From Alteribacillus sp. YIM 98480 (GTDB taxonomy: Bacteria; Bacillota; Bacilli; Bacillales; Marinococcaceae): DNA of 64,000 nt. Positions within the stretch are counted from its first letter, which is position 1. Every line of letters begins with the position of its first letter. The notes beneath the pieces are model-generated. The model did not search any database. It was not told where the DNA came from and worked only from the letters and a program-made list of their open reading frames with translations. The stretch is from contig NZ_VTOK01000006.1 in the NCBI RefSeq assembly GCF_009765375.1, positions 124,001-188,000 of the forward strand, written 5' to 3'. The translations under genes were made by a program, and so were the position numbers. Below are positions 46,951 through 55,607 of the stretch, piece by piece.

Positions 46951-47136
46951 ATGAATAAAGAACGTGCAAAAGAAATCTTCCACGCACCTGAAATGATCGA
47001 TGTGACCCACGATGAAAGACCTGTGTATATTGAAGAGGTTATTGAAAGAAATGAAACCGCTCGGATCCACCCTATGGATCAACCTAACATTACTCAAGAA
47101 GTACCGTTGTATGAATTGAAAGAGCCTCAAAACTAA
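46951..47136 (+). CDS. sspH: H-type small acid-soluble spore protein
   Basis: 61 residues. MNKERAKEIFHAPEMIDVTH, a central PVYIEEV and ETARIHPMDQPN track the SspH pattern (MN..RAKEI ... V.I..V.E...TARIY....P). H-type SASPs are minor core proteins made in the forespore under sigma-F/sigma-G control. AAAGGAGGG precedes the ATG. A monocistronic layout with short flanks is typical for such genes. CATAATA at about 46891 could be part of the forespore promoter, but no -35 fits well. Confidence 0.85.
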   Translation: MNKERAKEIFHAPEMIDVTHDERPVYIEEVIERNETARIHPMDQPNITQEVPLYELKEPQN

Positions 47137-47190
47137 CAAGTTGTATTTCTTTAGCTGTTGTTTATAATAAATCTTTTCTAAAATTGAAAA

Positions 47191-47217
47191 AGCCAGAGTC
47201 TCCTTATCTCTCTGGCT
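47191..47217 (-). terminator. Intrinsic terminator for the leftward cysteine-motif gene array
   Basis: AGCCAGAG (47191-47198) and CTCTGGCT (47210-47217). On the minus strand the hairpin is followed by TTTTTCAATTTT. It is also placed to end sspH from the other side, but has no T-run in that direction. Confidence 0.7.
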
Positions 47218-47231
47218 CCCCAATTCATATT

Positions 47232-47325
47232 AAGATTAGAAAAACTCGGCTTGCCGCCAAATCCAAATGGCGGAAGTCATAGTTTTGCTTATACTTTGAT
47301 CCTTTATCAAAGTATTCCTAAAGTA
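47232..47325 (-). repeat. Mini-hairpin repeat module, inverted orientation
   Basis: Read on the minus strand: GCAAAACTATGACTTCCGCC, then TTTGGCGGCAAGCCGAGTTTTTCTAA, matching the mini module of copies 1 and 2. A second hairpin, TACTTTGATAAAGGATCAAAGTA-like, lies at 47295-47318. Confidence 0.65.
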
Positions 47326-47332
47326 TAAAAAA

Positions 47333-47650
47333 CTATTTACTTCGATTACCCCGTTTACTTCGTATCTCTTCTACTATATTACTTGGTAATTTTCCCATAA
47401 ACCCCTTTAACTCAGTAGAGCCGGCTTCGACATTATTGGGGGATAACCTGCGTACAGCACATACACTATCACAACAGATATTAATAACGCCAGATATTAC
47501 ATCCAATTGTATAACCGGCGTCATTCGCGTTATAAATCCTTGGATCTCCGCATTTTCTCCTTCTAATTCACATTTAACAGTAACTACGACAAAATCATTT
47601 AAATTGATACCCGTTAAAAGGTCTGAACAAGAACAGCTTCTTTTGCTCAC
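47333..47650 (-). CDS. Cysteine-motif small protein 1 (long form), tandem array
   Basis: 105 residues from GTG 47650 (AAGGAGAG upstream). It has the array's layout: CSCSDLLTGINLNDFVVVTV, a central Cys in VKCELEG, IQGFITRMTPVIQLDV and INICCDSVCAVRRL. Unlike its three siblings it has a ~35-residue tail (GSTELKGFMGKLPSNIVEEI and a basic end). The strands G-D-x-V-x-V ... G-x-F ... I-x-L ... I resemble a small Sm/SH3-like beta barrel. It is the last gene of the array. Function is unknown; a spore-coat or exosporium role is inferred from the promoter and neighbours. Confidence 0.78.
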   Translation of the reverse strand: MSKRSCSCSDLLTGINLNDFVVVTVKCELEGENAEIQGFITRMTPVIQLDVISGVINICCDSVCAVRRLSPNNVEAGSTELKGFMGKLPSNIVEEIRSKRGNRSK

Positions 47651-47694
47651 GTAATGGGTTCTCTCCTTTCAAAATTATCTTGTAAAGCTTAAGT

Positions 47695-47937
47695 TTAAAC
47701 CGTTATTAATCTAGAAATCGCACAAATTTTATTACAGCATACAGTTGTTCGACCTCGATTAAGAATCCCCATCGCATCCAACTGAATCACATGGTCATTA
47801 AAATCTTGCAAAAATCCCGCCTCAACAGCTTGTAATGGCATTTCTCCTGGTTGTGCACACTTTGTAAGAACAAACACAAAATCTCCTCGTTGAACGTCTG
47901 TTAATAAATTTGTACAAGAGCAGCCTGTATTGCTCAT
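47695..47937 (-). CDS. Cysteine-motif small protein 2, tandem array
   Basis: 80 residues from ATG 47937, preceded by AAAGGGGGATGG. CSCTNLLTDVQRGDFVFVLT, TKCAQPGE, then HVIQLDAMGILNRGRTTVC and CNKICAISRL. It keeps the N-terminal CXC, the central Cys and the CCXXXC end of the family, with an insert before the last strand. It has no signal peptide or membrane segment. It lies 44 bp from gene 1 and 47 bp from gene 3, all on one strand and probably one transcript. Confidence 0.78.
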   Translation of the reverse strand: MSNTGCSCTNLLTDVQRGDFVFVLTKCAQPGEMPLQAVEAGFLQDFNDHVIQLDAMGILNRGRTTVCCNKICAISRLITV

Positions 47938-47984
47938 TGACCATCCCCCTTTCTTTTTATGAATAACTAAAATATAACCCTTTC

Positions 47985-48203
47985 CTATTCAGGTATTAAC
48001 TCTCTTATGGCACAAATGTTATCACAGCAAATGTTTATAAAATTTGGTGAATCTGGTGGTCCAATTCTTAGACGGATTGCATTTTCATTGATAATACCAA
48101 CGAAATCACCTACTTCGTTTCCACAGGTGGTTCTAACCATAACAGGGTCATTCGGGTTGAAACCCGCAATTAACTCTGCACAAGGACATACTCTTACTCC
48201 CAC
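47985..48203 (-). CDS. Cysteine-motif small protein 3, tandem array
   Basis: 72 residues from GTG 48203 (AAAGGAGGAATAG upstream). CPCAELIAGFNPNDPVMVRT, TCGNEVGDFVGI, NAIRLRIGPPD and INICCDNICAIREL. This copy has CPC in place of CSC. The core G-DFVGIINENAIRL followed by INICC most clearly shows the strand-turn-strand layout of an Sm-like barrel. No homologue of known function comes to mind. Confidence 0.8.
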   Translation of the reverse strand: MGVRVCPCAELIAGFNPNDPVMVRTTCGNEVGDFVGIINENAIRLRIGPPDSPNFINICCDNICAIRELIPE

Positions 48204-48229
48204 TGTCTATTCCTCCTTTGTTTATTTGT

Positions 48230-48436
48230 TTATCCAACGACATTTTTAATCGTACAAATGTTGCTGCAGCAGATGTTGATAAATTGTTCTTCGCTGATGA
48301 TAAGTCGAATAACGTTAGGTGCGACAACTCCCGCAAATTGCCCAGTCTCAGGTCCGCACTTTGTTTCTACCGTTACATTCTCACCGGTATTGATGCCCAT
48401 CGCCAATTCAGTACAAGAACAGCCAACTTTGCCCAT
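48230..48436 (-). CDS. Cysteine-motif small protein 4, promoter-proximal gene of the array
   Basis: 68 residues from ATG 48436, with ATAGGAGGAACC upstream. CSCTELAMGINTGENVTVET, KCGPETGQFAGVVAPNVIRL and INICCSNICTIKNV. It is the shortest and probably closest to the ancestral form: CXC near residue 6-8, one central Cys, CCXXXC at the end. A sigma-K-type promoter lies about 25-50 bp upstream. Six cysteines in 68 residues suggest metal binding or inter-chain disulfides, as in coat and exosporium crust proteins. Confidence 0.8.
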   Translation of the reverse strand: MGKVGCSCTELAMGINTGENVTVETKCGPETGQFAGVVAPNVIRLIISEEQFINICCSNICTIKNVVG

Positions 48437-48461
48437 AAGGTTCCTCCTATGATTTTACAGC

Positions 48462-48488
48462 TAGCATATGTCGAAGGAAGAAGTGCGT
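48462..48488 (-). promoter_or_regulatory. Sigma-K-type promoter of the cysteine-motif array
   Basis: On the minus strand: AC (48488-48487), 16 bases, then CATATGCTA (48470-48462), matching AC-N16-CATANNNTA. Start of translation at 48436 is about 26 bp beyond the -10 box. Sigma-K drives late mother-cell coat genes. Confidence 0.6.
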
Positions 48489-48719
48489 ACGAGACAAAAA
48501 ACCTAGGGAAAATACGGATATTTAAAAAAACAGCAAAATGAATGTACAAAAAAATATTGAGATGAGAGTAAAAAGTAGTGGATGTAAGAAATAGAGGCAA
48601 AAGTTCCTCTCATAATTAGGCGAGATGAATGTGTGCAAATCCATACAATTTTTTTTCTATTTCTATAAAATAAACAGAGACATTTCTAATGAAAGTTAAA
48701 AACGGGAGGTCAATACATT

Positions 48720-49766
48720 ATGGGAAGGATAGTGCCTTTGATTGGAATAATGGTATCAAACCAAAAAAGAATGCATGAAACCTTATACTATTACATCTTT
48801 AAAGACGACCTGCCCATAGAATTGTTTACTTTTACCCCAGCCGACATAAATTGGAAAAAGAAGCACATTCGGGGAATGAGGAGAAAGAAAGGTCAATGGA
48901 AGAAGCAGAAGTTCCGCTTTCCTGACGCAGTTTATAATCGCTGTTATCATAAAAACCCAAGATTAATCAGACGTTTAGAAAAGTATATAGGCAGTCGCAA
49001 ATGTTTTAATCGTTATACCCGATTTGATAAATGGACCATTCATAAAATTTTATTTAAAACGGGGTTGAACAAACACTTGCCTGAAACGTGTTTATATACA
49101 CCCAGTCAGCTCAATAACAGGCTGCTAAAGGAGAAAAAGGTTATTGTAAAACCTCGCTATGGCGGTTTAGGAGATGGTGTTTATGTTGTGGCATCGACAG
49201 AAAATAAGTATAAAATCTATTATAATACATGGTTAGGCGAGCAAGTCTTTCACAATCCGTTTTCATTTTATACAACTTTACATCAATTAAAAGGCAGGGA
49301 ACAATACCTCATTCAAAATATGTTACGTATGAGTAAGCTGGATGGAAGAGTCATAGATATGAGAATCCTTGTACAAAAAAATAAGAATAAACAATGGACC
49401 ATGACCAAAGGAGTAAGCAGGGTGGCTCACCACCATTCATTTATAACAAACTTAAGTCAAGAAATATGGGATTTAAAGGAGATTCTAACCACATTGTTTG
49501 ATGATCCTTTGAAAAGATCTGTTGTTTCTCAAAATATTAAAAAGGTAAGTATAGAGATTGCTAAAACATTAGATGAAAAAATAGGATTATTAGGAGAATT
49601 AGGGATAGATCTGGCCATAGATGAAGAAGGAAAAATAGGTATCATTGAAGTAAACGGCAGGTCCCAAAAAGGGTTTTATCATCAAGTAAAGGGAAAAGAT
49701 TGTGAAAATATCGAATTAATATATAGACGACCTTTAGAATATGCTTATGTTTTAGCTAAATCATAA
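48720..49766 (+). CDS. YheC/YheD-family endospore-coat-associated ATP-grasp protein
   Basis: 348 residues. The N-terminus (VPLIGIMVSNQKRMHETLYY, then FTPADINWKKKHIRG) and FPDAVYNRCYHKN are typical of YheC/YheD coat-associated proteins. The ATP-grasp core has VIVKPRYGGLGDGVYVV (Lys and Gly-rich loop), VIDMRILVQKNKN and the metal site IEVNGRSQKGFY. Members may ligate an unknown substrate during coat assembly. CGGGAGGTC precedes the ATG. The gene is divergent from the cysteine-motif array, with 283 bp between starts. Confidence 0.88.
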   Translation: MGRIVPLIGIMVSNQKRMHETLYYYIFKDDLPIELFTFTPADINWKKKHIRGMRRKKGQWKKQKFRFPDAVYNRCYHKNPRLIRRLEKYIGSRKCFNRYTRFDKWTIHKILFKTGLNKHLPETCLYTPSQLNNRLLKEKKVIVKPRYGGLGDGVYVVASTENKYKIYYNTWLGEQVFHNPFSFYTTLHQLKGREQYLIQNMLRMSKLDGRVIDMRILVQKNKNKQWTMTKGVSRVAHHHSFITNLSQEIWDLKEILTTLFDDPLKRSVVSQNIKKVSIEIAKTLDEKIGLLGELGIDLAIDEEGKIGIIEVNGRSQKGFYHQVKGKDCENIELIYRRPLEYAYVLAKS

Positions 49767-49943
49767 AGTGTGAAGAAGCCTGATATATTGTACATCTCAA
49801 CCAATTCATTGTTAAAAAAAGAAGCTGAACAAACAGCTCCATACTATATTATCTTCTTCTCACCTTATTTAATTAACAAACAGGGCCTCCATATTTATAA
49901 ACGGTTTATATAGTAGCCATAGATATTCTCGAAATAAATGGAA

Positions 49944-49974
49944 AATAAAAAAGGACACGTGTCTGTGCCCTTTT
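49944..49974 (-). terminator. Intrinsic terminator after the THUMP methyltransferase gene
   Basis: AAAGGACAC (49950-49958) and GTGCCCTTT (49965-49973), one G-T pair. On the minus strand it reads AAAGGGCAC...GTGTCCTTTTTTATTTT, a good T-run. Confidence 0.8.
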
Positions 49975-49981
49975 ACGCTTC

Positions 49982-51124
49982 TTATCTGTTCCGTGGTGGT
50001 CTTTTCCCCCAATACTGATAATAGTCCGTTTTTATATTGCCGTTATAAAGTTTGCGTTTTTTCGTCGCTTTTTTTCCGAAGAGGGACTCAAACTTTTCAT
50101 TTGAAGTCAGAATATAAATCGACCAGCTGTCAAGCGGCCGTAAGGTGGATCCCAGTTGTTTGTAGAGCGTTTCGACAGCTTCTTTATCGCCGAGTCGTTC
50201 ACCGTATGGCGGGTTGGAGACGAGACAGCCATAATCTTTTTGGGCTTTAAAGTCGGTAACTTGCATTTGTTTAAACGAAACTGCTCCATACAACCCTGCT
50301 TCCATCGCATTTTCTTCTGCGAGTTCGACCATTTTATGATCAATATCGGATCCTTGAATGTCCAGGGGCTGATCATAGTTTGCTTTGTCTTCTGCTTCTT
50401 CTCGGGCCCGGTCCCAAAGCTGCACAGGAATCCACGGCCATGCTTCAGAAACAAATTCGCGGTTAAAACCAGGAGCGATGTTTTGCCCAATGAGAGCGGC
50501 TTCGATTGGAATCGTACCGGAACCGCAAAACGGGTCTCTAAAAGGACGGTCTGGATGCCAGTTGGTAAGCTGAACCATTGCCGCAGCGAGGGTTTCTTTT
50601 AAAGGAGCCTTATTGTGTAATGGACGGTATCCTCTTTTATGCAGCCCATCCCCTGACGTGTCAATAGAAAGCACGGCTGTATCTTTATGTATGGCCACTT
50701 CTATTTTGAAAAGTGCGCCCGTTTCTTGAAACCAATCCGTGTGATAAGACTGTTTTAATCGCTCAACAATAGCTTTTTTCACAATAGACTGGCAGTCTGG
50801 AACACTGTAAAGTTTAGATTTCACGGACCGGCCTGTTACGGGGAATTCTGCATTTTCCGGCAGGAACTTTTCCCATGGCACCGATTTTGTTTGTTCAAAT
50901 AATTCTTCAAAAGTTACGGCTTTAAAGGAAGCGGCTTTTACTTTAATACGATCGGCTGTACGAATCCACAAATTAGCTCTTGGGATGGCATCAAGCGGCG
51001 CAGTAAATTCTACTTTGCCGTTTTCCACGTTAACATTTTCATAGCCGAGAGCTTTTACTTCTCGGCCGACCAGGGATTCTAACCCCATCGTAGCTGTGGC
51101 GATTAATGTTACTTTATTTTCCAT
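49982..51124 (-). CDS. THUMP-domain 23S rRNA (guanine-N2) methyltransferase (YpsC/RlmL-like)
   Basis: 380 residues. An N-terminal ferredoxin-like/THUMP part (ATMGLESLVGREVKALGYEN to about residue 160), then a Rossmann methyltransferase. FRDPFCGSGTIPIEAALI binds S-adenosylmethionine and SNPPYGERLG is the N2-guanine catalytic loop (NPPY). B. subtilis YpsC has the same length and layout and is the RlmL-type enzyme for G2445-equivalent. No ribosome site is obvious at the ATG beyond AAGGAG. Single leftward gene. Confidence 0.9.
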   Translation of the reverse strand: MENKVTLIATATMGLESLVGREVKALGYENVNVENGKVEFTAPLDAIPRANLWIRTADRIKVKAASFKAVTFEELFEQTKSVPWEKFLPENAEFPVTGRSVKSKLYSVPDCQSIVKKAIVERLKQSYHTDWFQETGALFKIEVAIHKDTAVLSIDTSGDGLHKRGYRPLHNKAPLKETLAAAMVQLTNWHPDRPFRDPFCGSGTIPIEAALIGQNIAPGFNREFVSEAWPWIPVQLWDRAREEAEDKANYDQPLDIQGSDIDHKMVELAEENAMEAGLYGAVSFKQMQVTDFKAQKDYGCLVSNPPYGERLGDKEAVETLYKQLGSTLRPLDSWSIYILTSNEKFESLFGKKATKKRKLYNGNIKTDYYQYWGKRPPRNR

Positions 51125-51227
51125 GCTGGAACTCCTTTGTGCTGCAAAAAATTGTTCGAGATGTTTTGCTTTTTATTTTAGTATAATTCCACTTGAAGAA
51201 TCGTTTATGTATGATATCACGGCAGTC

Positions 51228-53324
51228 TTACAAGACGTGGTCATACTTTTTCAGTTTATCATATAACACGGATCGGCTGACACCTAATAATTTGGCTGCC
51301 TTGCTTTTGTTGCCTTTTGCTTGATGCAGTGCCTGATGAATGGCTGTTTTTTCAGCTTGTTCCAGGAGGGAATATTGATCATTGTCTTTATTAATACTTG
51401 TTCTATCTCGTCCTACTTGATTTAGGACGTAATTTGGCAAATCCTCGACTTGAATCATACCGTGTTCTGCAAAAATCATTGCGCGCTCTAATATATTTCG
51501 CAGTTCGCGTACGTTGCCGGGCCAGTGATACTCTATCATGATTTCCTGTGCGAGCGGGTCTATACCGGTAATGCTTGTTCCATTTACTTTATTTAATTGT
51601 GGAATAATGTACTGGCTTAATAAATAGATATCTTCTTTTCTCTTTCGCAGCGGTGGAATTTCAAGCGAAATTACATTTAGCCGATAGAATAAGTCTTCTC
51701 TAAATTCTCCTTTTTGAACCATTTCTTCGAGGGAACGGTGTGTCGCTGTGATAATTCGAACATCCACTTGTACCCGCTTTGTTCCGCCTACTCTGTAAAA
51801 GCCGTTTTCTTGGAGTACGCGCAGCAGTTTAGCTTGCATTAAAAAAGACATATCACCTATTTCATCAAGAAACAACGTTCCTTTATGGGCAAGATCAAAT
51901 TTTCCTAACTTCCCCTTTTGTACAGCCCCTGTAAACGCGCCTTCTTCATAACCGAAAAATTCAGATTCTAGTAAGTGTTCAGGTATAGCAGCGCAATTAA
52001 CCGTAATAAAAGGACCGTCTGCGCGTGCACTAACCTGATGAAGGCCGTGTGCGAACAATTCTTTGCCTGTACCGCTTTCTCCGCGAATTAAAATAGTGGA
52101 ACGGCCTTTTCCCGCTTTCATACCAGCTCGCATCAATTTTTTCATTTGTGAATCGTTTGTAATAATATGATCAAAAGTATATTGGGAAGTTTCTGCTTTC
52201 TCGTTATGATCATTGGGGCGCTCTTTTTCACTATCTTCAAATCCCCTTAATCGTTGGTGAACTTCTTGAAGTTGTCTGAAAACTACTTTCCCAATCGCTC
52301 CAATAATTTGATCTTCTTGATATAAGGGTATACGGTGGACAATATAATTAATACCTTTTATCTCCTTAAAGTCACTTATGTCAGCTACCCCTGTTTTTAA
52401 TGTTTTAGGTAACTCGAGATGCGGCAGTGATAATTCAATTGGTGTATTGTTTACTTCTTGATTTTTTAAATCAAATAATTCAAGCAGGGATGGACTGATA
52501 AATGTGATACGACCTGTTTCATTCACCATAACCAGCCCGTCATAAGCATTTTCAATAACAGTTTGCAGCGTACTTTTCCATTTCTTTACTGACTCTAGTT
52601 CCTGCGACATGTTTTCTAATTCGGAAATGTTTTGAAAAAGAGCGATGGCACCTTTTTTTCCGTCTTTTATATGATATTTAGTTAGACGCATCATAAGGTG
52701 ATAGTCTCCGATTTTAACACGCTGGTGGCTTTCTTGTTCCATTTCTCGTACTTGTGGCAGCAGGGTGGGGAGCTTGTTATTTAATAGTTGATCTTCGGGA
52801 AGACCCATCATATCTTTTAACATTTGATTAACGAAGACAACGTGATTATTTTCATCTGTCATAAGCGCCCCGATATGAGACGTGCTGAGGATTGTTTCTA
52901 GCTGTCCTTGTAAGTAATACGATCGATTTAACAAAGCGATAACTGCATTTGTTTTTGTTAATAAACCAGTGGGCTCGCCATTTTCATTAATAACAACTCC
53001 AGTGCCGACTTCGCTATTTTCAATGCTTTGCTGCACTTCTTCAAACCCCATATTTTCATTTAATGTACCAATATCTTGTTTTATAAAAGGGCCAATTTCG
53101 GTGTTAAACTTGATTTTATTTAATAGCATTTGATAGAGAGTGCTTCTCGTAAATACACCTATTATCTTTTCATTATGGTCCACAACGGGGATTGTATCCC
53201 ATTTTGAATCTTTCATAAAAGCAATCGCTTCATAAAGAGTCGTGTTAGGATAAAGGCTTTTTTCTACTGGTGTCATTATCTCTTTTAACGATATCAGTTT
53301 ACATCCCCCTTTTAAGTTTGACAT
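51228..53324 (-). CDS. Sigma-54-dependent activator, CBS-PAS-PAS-AAA+-HTH
   Basis: 698 residues. CBS pair at about 15-125 ([20 protein letters not shown]), two PAS domains near 140-240 and 255-350, then AAA+ with Walker [15 protein letters not shown] near residue 414, GAFTGA in [12 protein letters not shown], Walker [13 protein letters not shown], and a Fis-type HTH ([20 protein letters not shown]) at the C-terminus. Its start is uncertain: ATG 53324 lacks a site, while AAAGGGGG precedes an in-frame CTG ten codons later. It is the last gene of the acyl-CoA operon, whose sigma-54-like promoter at 63370 it may control. Confidence 0.92.
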   Translation of the reverse strand: MSNLKGGCKLISLKEIMTPVEKSLYPNTTLYEAIAFMKDSKWDTIPVVDHNEKIIGVFTRSTLYQMLLNKIKFNTEIGPFIKQDIGTLNENMGFEEVQQSIENSEVGTGVVINENGEPTGLLTKTNAVIALLNRSYYLQGQLETILSTSHIGALMTDENNHVVFVNQMLKDMMGLPEDQLLNNKLPTLLPQVREMEQESHQRVKIGDYHLMMRLTKYHIKDGKKGAIALFQNISELENMSQELESVKKWKSTLQTVIENAYDGLVMVNETGRITFISPSLLELFDLKNQEVNNTPIELSLPHLELPKTLKTGVADISDFKEIKGINYIVHRIPLYQEDQIIGAIGKVVFRQLQEVHQRLRGFEDSEKERPNDHNEKAETSQYTFDHIITNDSQMKKLMRAGMKAGKGRSTILIRGESGTGKELFAHGLHQVSARADGPFITVNCAAIPEHLLESEFFGYEEGAFTGAVQKGKLGKFDLAHKGTLFLDEIGDMSFLMQAKLLRVLQENGFYRVGGTKRVQVDVRIITATHRSLEEMVQKGEFREDLFYRLNVISLEIPPLRKRKEDIYLLSQYIIPQLNKVNGTSITGIDPLAQEIMIEYHWPGNVRELRNILERAMIFAEHGMIQVEDLPNYVLNQVGRDRTSINKDNDQYSLLEQAEKTAIHQALHQAKGNKSKAAKLLGVSRSVLYDKLKKYDHVL

Positions 53325-53336
53325 AGATTACCATAT

Positions 53337-54077
53337 TCAGCCTTTTATGGAATATCCTCCGTCTACTATGATATTTTGCCCTGCAACCATTTCCATTTCT
53401 TCCTTGCAAAGGTGAATTAATAGATCAGCTACTTCTTGCTTTTGCACTGTCCGTTTTTTGGGTGATCTACTGCCAATGTAATCTAATCTTTTGTCAGCAT
53501 CTGCAAATACTGAACGAAACGCTTCTGTATCCATTGCTCCAGGCGATACGGTGTTGGCGGTTATTCCGTATTTGCCCCATTCTACTGTTAAATAACGAAC
53601 AATAGATTCCAAGGCAGCTTTGGCCACCCCAACACTCATGTAACTTGGAATTCCTTTAGATGAACCACTGCTTGAAATACCGAAAATACGCCCGTAGCCG
53701 TTTTGTTTCATATGGGAGAACGTTTTTTGAGAGAGAAAAAGAAGAGCCGAAGCATTAACTTGTAAACTTTTTTTCCATTGTTCTATTGATATGCTTTCAG
53801 GTTTATTGGATTTGGCGTACACCGCGTTATGAATAAGAATATCAATTCCTGGAAGTTCTTTCATCATGCGATCGATGTCTTCTTCTTTGCTTACATCGGC
53901 TTGTATAATTTCTGCTGATCCCCCGTCTTCATTTATAGCATGTTCTGTTATTTTCGCTGCTTTAAGGTCTTTATTATAATTTATAAATACTTGATAATGA
54001 CAAGCGGCAAAGCGCTTAGCAATTTCTCTTCCTAACCCTTTTCCGCCGCCAGTTATTAAAACGGTTTTATTATGCAA
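53337..54077 (-). CDS. SDR oxidoreductase of the FabL (enoyl-ACP reductase III) type
   Basis: 246 residues. Cofactor loop TGGGKGLGREIA. The catalytic region reads SSSGSSKGIPSYMSVGVAKA, in which Tyr and Lys are seven residues apart (YX6K), as in FabL (YTTVGVSKAALE) and not the YX3K of ordinary SDRs. This suggests reduction of a 2-enoyl thioester with NADPH. Location at the end of an acyl-CoA catabolic operon favours a 2-enoyl- or dienoyl-CoA substrate over fatty-acid synthesis. GGAGG lies before ATG 54077. Confidence 0.82.
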   Translation of the reverse strand: MHNKTVLITGGGKGLGREIAKRFAACHYQVFINYNKDLKAAKITEHAINEDGGSAEIIQADVSKEEDIDRMMKELPGIDILIHNAVYAKSNKPESISIEQWKKSLQVNASALLFLSQKTFSHMKQNGYGRIFGISSSGSSKGIPSYMSVGVAKAALESIVRYLTVEWGKYGITANTVSPGAMDTEAFRSVFADADKRLDYIGSRSPKKRTVQKQEVADLLIHLCKEEMEMVAGQNIIVDGGYSIKG

Positions 54078-54135
54078 GGTCCTACCTCCTTATTCAAATG
54101 GTGACAAGAACGGATGTGAATGTATAAATTTCAGT

Positions 54136-55341
54136 TTAAGAATATTGTTTTAATTCCAGTCTTCCGATGTCACGACGGTGTACTTCATCAGGACCGTCAA
54201 CGAGACGCAGCGTTCGTGCATTTGCCCAATGTTCAGCCAGAGGAAAATCATCGCTCACCCCGCCGGCTCCAAAGGTTTGAATGGCTTTATCCATAACGTC
54301 GAGGCACATTTTTGGAACAGCAACTTTGATCATCGCAATTTCTTTTCGTGCTTGTTTCGCACCGACGGTATCCATCATGTAAGCTGTTTTCATGGTTAAA
54401 AGACGAGCTTGCTCAATCCCCATTCTAGCGTTGGCAATCCACTCGCGGATCACTCCTTGTTCTGCCAATGGTTTGCCAAAAGGAGTACGATCTAAAGAAC
54501 GTTTGCATAATAATTCAAGTGCCCGTTCTGCTGCGCCGATGGCTCTCATACAGTGATGAACACGTCCTGGACCAAGTCTGCCCTGGGCAATAGCGAATCC
54601 TTTCCCTTCTCCCCATAAAATATTGGAAGCAGGTACTCGCACATTTTCCAGAGAGATTTCAGCGTGTCCTGTCGGTGCATGATCATAACCAAAAACAGGC
54701 AGTACCCTTTCCACTTTAAATCCAGGGGTATCAAACGGTACTAAAATCATAGATTGTTGTTCATGTCTAGCTGCGTTTGGGTCGGTTTTTCCCATGAAAA
54801 TTCCGATTTTGGTGCGTCTGTCTCCACCATTTGTAATCCACCACTTGCGGCCGTTTAAAACATACTCGTCCCCATCGCGTATGATGCTTGATTGAACATT
54901 CGTAGCATCCGATGACGCTACTGCGGGTTCAGTCATTAAAAAGCTGGAACGAATTTCACCTTCAAGCAGAGGAACGAGCCATTTATCTTTTTGCTCTTTC
55001 GTACCATAATGAAGAAGCACTTCCATATTACCTGTATCTGGTGCATTGCAGTTAAACACTTCTGGTCCAATTAAAGAGCGTCCCATAATTTCACAAAGCG
55101 GGGCATACTCCACATTGGTTAATCCTTCTCCATATTCGCTATCTGGCATAAATAGATTCCAAAGCCCCGATGTTTTCGCTTTTTCCTTTAATAGTTCCAT
55201 CGTTTCAGAAGCTTGAAAGCGATCACCTGATGCACTCAGCTCTTCTTCGTATTTTTTTTCATTAGGATATACATGTTCCTCCATAAATTCTGAAACCTGT
55301 TTTTGTAAATTTTTCACCTTATCCGAATGTTCGAAGTACAT
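54136..55341 (-). CDS. Acyl-CoA dehydrogenase (ACAD10/11-like)
   Basis: 401 residues from ATG 55341; GTG 55350 is an alternative in the same GGAGGATGTG context. [20 protein letters not shown] is the FAD-binding loop, [11 protein letters not shown] and [19 protein letters not shown] further marks, and [16 protein letters not shown] the C-terminal signature with the catalytic base. This branch groups with ACAD10/11, whose members act on 4-hydroxyacyl or long branched substrates together with an APH-type kinase. A decayed APH fragment does lie just upstream (55438). Confidence 0.9.
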   Translation of the reverse strand: MYFEHSDKVKNLQKQVSEFMEEHVYPNEKKYEEELSASGDRFQASETMELLKEKAKTSGLWNLFMPDSEYGEGLTNVEYAPLCEIMGRSLIGPEVFNCNAPDTGNMEVLLHYGTKEQKDKWLVPLLEGEIRSSFLMTEPAVASSDATNVQSSIIRDGDEYVLNGRKWWITNGGDRRTKIGIFMGKTDPNAARHEQQSMILVPFDTPGFKVERVLPVFGYDHAPTGHAEISLENVRVPASNILWGEGKGFAIAQGRLGPGRVHHCMRAIGAAERALELLCKRSLDRTPFGKPLAEQGVIREWIANARMGIEQARLLTMKTAYMMDTVGAKQARKEIAMIKVAVPKMCLDVMDKAIQTFGAGGVSDDFPLAEHWANARTLRLVDGPDEVHRRDIGRLELKQYS

Positions 55342-55437
55342 GTGCTTCACATCCTCCAGTTTTTGTTTAATTTATATTAATATTTATGGATAAATTCGAT
55401 TGAGATGGTCGATTATTTCACTAGCGTAAGCCATCAA

Positions 55438-55560
55438 TTATTTTATTTTCATATCATGTTCTTTAAACCGCAGCCCCATTTTATAACGGTAATACATTTG
55501 CTGCAGGACGACCGCAAACCGAAAGTGGATAAATTCAACGCTGCGGCCCGACGTTAAAGA
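55438..55560 (-). pseudogene. C-terminal relic of an APH-family kinase
   Basis: On the minus strand an open stretch reads TSGRSVEFIHFRFAVVLQQM then YYRYKMGLRFKEHD before a TAA. This matches the C-terminal helices of phosphotransferases (APH/ChoK fold) that accompany ACAD10/11-type dehydrogenases (TGR ... F..FR.AV..Q..Y.RY). The ~300-residue kinase core is missing and the stretch has no start or ribosome site. The 257-bp gap 55351-55607 otherwise holds nothing. Confidence 0.6.
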
Positions 55561-55607
55561 GTACTAATAAATGAACTTCTAACGGGAAACAAAACCGTTC
55601 ATATGTG

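Noticed and set aside
50156-50602. 148-codon rightward frame inside the THUMP methyltransferase gene
   Set aside because: Antisense to a conserved gene with intact SAM and NPPY motifs; no ribosome site.
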